From Flammeovirgaceae bacterium UBA5008 (GTDB taxonomy: Bacteria > Bacteroidota > Bacteroidia > Cytophagales > Cyclobacteriaceae), in the NCBI GenBank assembly GCA_002398365.1, contig DGYK01000060.1, forward strand, positions 15,259-22,906: a DNA stretch of 7,648 nt. The letters are read 5' to 3'. Below, one piece after another: positions 6,744 through 7,648 of the stretch (position 1 is the first letter of the stretch; each line of letters opens with the position of its first letter). Under the pieces are notes generated by a model. The model saw nothing but the letters and a program-made list of their open reading frames with translations. It made no database searches and was not told the DNA's origin. Made by a program: the position numbers and the translations under genes.

Positions 6744-7452
6744 TATAGCGTAAAATCCTGTTCAATCCCTTCAAAACCAGATCGGGGGCTGCAAATATGG
6801 TAGGTTTCAGCCTGTTTTCAAAAAATGGGGCATCACCCCCACAAATAAGTACTACCAGCGATGGGTATTTTGCTCGATATCGTTCGATGGTATTTTCAAC
6901 TTCCGCCAGCACTCCATTCATCACTCCACTCTGCATACACGTTTCGGTGCTATTGCCAATCAATTCAGCACTTTCCGTTCGCTGAATTAACGGTAAACGG
7001 GCAGTAAACGTATTCATCGCCTTGAAACGCATATCGATTCCGGGCGATATAGCGCCTCCCCAATAGGTTCCTGCTTCGTCAACAAACTCATAGTTAATGC
7101 AGGTACCGGCATCAATCACCAAACAATTTTTTCCCGGAAACTCTGCAAATGCTCCACATGCCGCTGCCAGCCTATCCACGCCAAGAGTTTGCGGAGTGGC
7201 GTATGCATTTTGAATCGGCAGTGGAAGCTGTGGAGTTAAAAATATTTTTTTTTCAACAGGATGGATGAAATCAAAATGGGCTTGAAATTGATTTACCGAG
7301 CTGATCAATACATTCTTAAAATGTTTGGTACCTAATTCAAGCTGTAGCTCATGCAAACTTCCAAATCGATAGGAAGCCTCCATTCGATCTTCTTCAAAAC
7401 AAGCAGCCTTTATCCGCGTGTTGCCAACATCAATCACTAAGTTCATTGGCAT
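6730..7452 (-). CDS. coaX: Type III pantothenate kinase
   Basis: CoaX phosphorylates pantothenate with ATP, the first step of coenzyme A synthesis in the cytoplasm. The 240-residue length is normal for the family. Its signature motifs are in order: DVGNTRIK (8-15, phosphate-binding loop), TLGVDRLAAACGA (89-101, the G-x-D-R substrate loop), VIDAGTCINYE (112-122, the second phosphate loop with the catalytic-region Asp114), GGAISPGIDM (132-141) and GGDA (205-208). The type III family uses the ASKHA fold, needs a monovalent cation and resists feedback by CoA. Two starts are possible: ATG at 7452 (MPMN) and ATG at 7446 (MNLVIDVGNT), and the second matches the usual family start better. It heads an operon whose next genes are envelope proteins, and its last 14 bp overlap the next gene. 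Confidence 0.96.
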   Translation of the reverse strand: MPMNLVIDVGNTRIKAACFEEDRMEASYRFGSLHELQLELGTKHFKNVLISSVNQFQAHFDFIHPVEKKIFLTPQLPLPIQNAYATPQTLGVDRLAAACGAFAEFPGKNCLVIDAGTCINYEFVDEAGTYWGGAISPGIDMRFKAMNTFTARLPLIQRTESAELIGNSTETCMQSGVMNGVLAEVENTIERYRAKYPSLVVLICGGDAPFFENRLKPTIFAAPDLVLKGLNRILRYNASY

Positions 7453-7460
7453 AAAAGTAG

Positions 7461-7468
7461 CAATAGTA
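7461..7468 (-). promoter_or_regulatory. Possible -7 element for coaX
   Basis: TACTATTG on the minus strand differs from TAnnTTTG at one base and lies 8 bases before the ATG at 7452, the same spacing as the element before the small membrane protein gene. No -33 TTTG is visible at a fitting distance. A competing candidate further upstream is TTG (7581-7579), 21 bases, then AAGGTTTG (7557-7550), which would give a leader of about 90 bases. The sequence alone does not settle which is used. Confidence 0.25.
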
Positions 7469-7518
7469 AATGGGTCATACTTTTGGAATGCCGTCTGGCT
7501 TAAAAATATCCTTACACA

Positions 7519-7549
7519 TTGCGTACCTCAACACTTTAGTTCAATTTTG
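7519..7549 (+). promoter_or_regulatory. Candidate promoter for the plus-strand gene at 7611
   Basis: TTG (7519-7521), a 20-base spacer and CAATTTTG (7542-7549) fit the Bacteroidota promoter with one mismatch in the -7 element. Transcription would start near 7556, giving a leader of about 55 bases. The 158-bp gap between coaX and this gene (7453-7610) is divergent, contains the 8-bp palindrome TTTGCAAA (7546-7553), and otherwise shows nothing I can name. Confidence 0.35.
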
Positions 7550-7610
7550 CAAACCTTTGCGGAACCTGCCATAAAGCTCAATTTAGCCGCATCGAAAACT
7601 ATAGATACAG

Positions 7611-7648
7611 ATGAAAGAACTCTTACAAAAGTTTGAAAACAAGCGCCC
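7611..7648 (+). CDS. Start of a probable Glu/Leu/Phe/Val-type dehydrogenase (cut by window edge)
   Basis: ATG at 7611 opens 12 complete codons, MKELLQKFENKR, with the next codon starting CC (proline). This opening resembles the N-terminus I recall for Bacteroidota Glu/Leu/Phe/Val dehydrogenases, which continue with a P-E-I-V-F-E-W-like stretch outside this window. Such enzymes oxidatively deaminate amino acids with NAD(P). The gene is divergent from coaX and has a candidate promoter about 60 bases upstream. Identity rests on a dozen residues and on memory, so it is tentative. That a gene starts here is more secure than what it encodes, since the frame has no stop, a plausible promoter and a consistent start. 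Confidence 0.45.
   Translation, partial: MKELLQKFENKR

Noticed and set aside
7418..7636. Plus-strand frame spanning the coaX start and the divergent gap
   Set aside because: It overlaps the start of coaX and runs in another frame past the ATG at 7611. Its product has no recognisable features.
1..7648. A defence island, mobile element, CRISPR array, or RNA gene
   Set aside because: All genes are recognisable or fit a core envelope cluster. There are no transposase or integrase motifs, no terminal repeats, no regularly spaced repeats, and no tRNA- or rRNA-like sequence.

Overview
The window most likely comes from a Bacteroidota chromosome, probably of the Cytophagales type. Three observations point there. 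Start codons lack clear Shine-Dalgarno sequences. Several upstream gaps carry the Bacteroidota -7 element TAnnTTTG. The gene order coaX, outer-membrane barrel, TPR protein, lptC, small membrane protein, CNNM/CBS transporter, ppiD-like is one I associate with that phylum. The taxon is an inference from these signals, with no marker gene to settle it.

The layout is dense. Seven genes lie on the minus strand, covering about 1-7452, and one gene starts on the plus strand at 7611 and runs off the right edge. In minus-strand order of transcription: coaX (7452-6730) overlaps a predicted outer-membrane beta-barrel gene (6743-5457) by 14 bp. That gene is followed after 13 bp by an exported TPR protein (5443-4082). 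A strong hairpin with a T-rich tail (4061-4026) closes this first unit. Next come lptC (4011-3472), a 51-residue two-helix membrane protein (3408-3253) and, 2 bp later, a CNNM/CBS-domain (HlyC/CorC-type) membrane protein (3250-1967). Last is a membrane-anchored PpiD/SurA-like folding factor (1812 to beyond base 1), preceded by a textbook Bacteroidota promoter. The plus-strand gene has only 12 complete codons in the window and resembles the N-terminus of a Glu/Leu/Phe/Val dehydrogenase.

Most of the cluster concerns the cell envelope. It includes LPS transport (LptC), periplasmic folding of exported and outer-membrane proteins (PpiD-like), an outer-membrane barrel with an exported TPR partner candidate, and an inner-membrane CNNM protein. 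CoaX, which catalyses the first step of coenzyme A synthesis, is the metabolic outlier at the head of the operon. I see no mobile element, CRISPR array, defence system, rRNA or tRNA. There is no intergenic stretch longer than about 160 bp. The window looks like conserved core genome rather than an accessory island, and I found no clearly new system. The best leads are the small membrane protein coupled to the CNNM gene, the uncharacterised barrel/TPR pair, and the repeated parvulin-like fold inside the PpiD-like protein.
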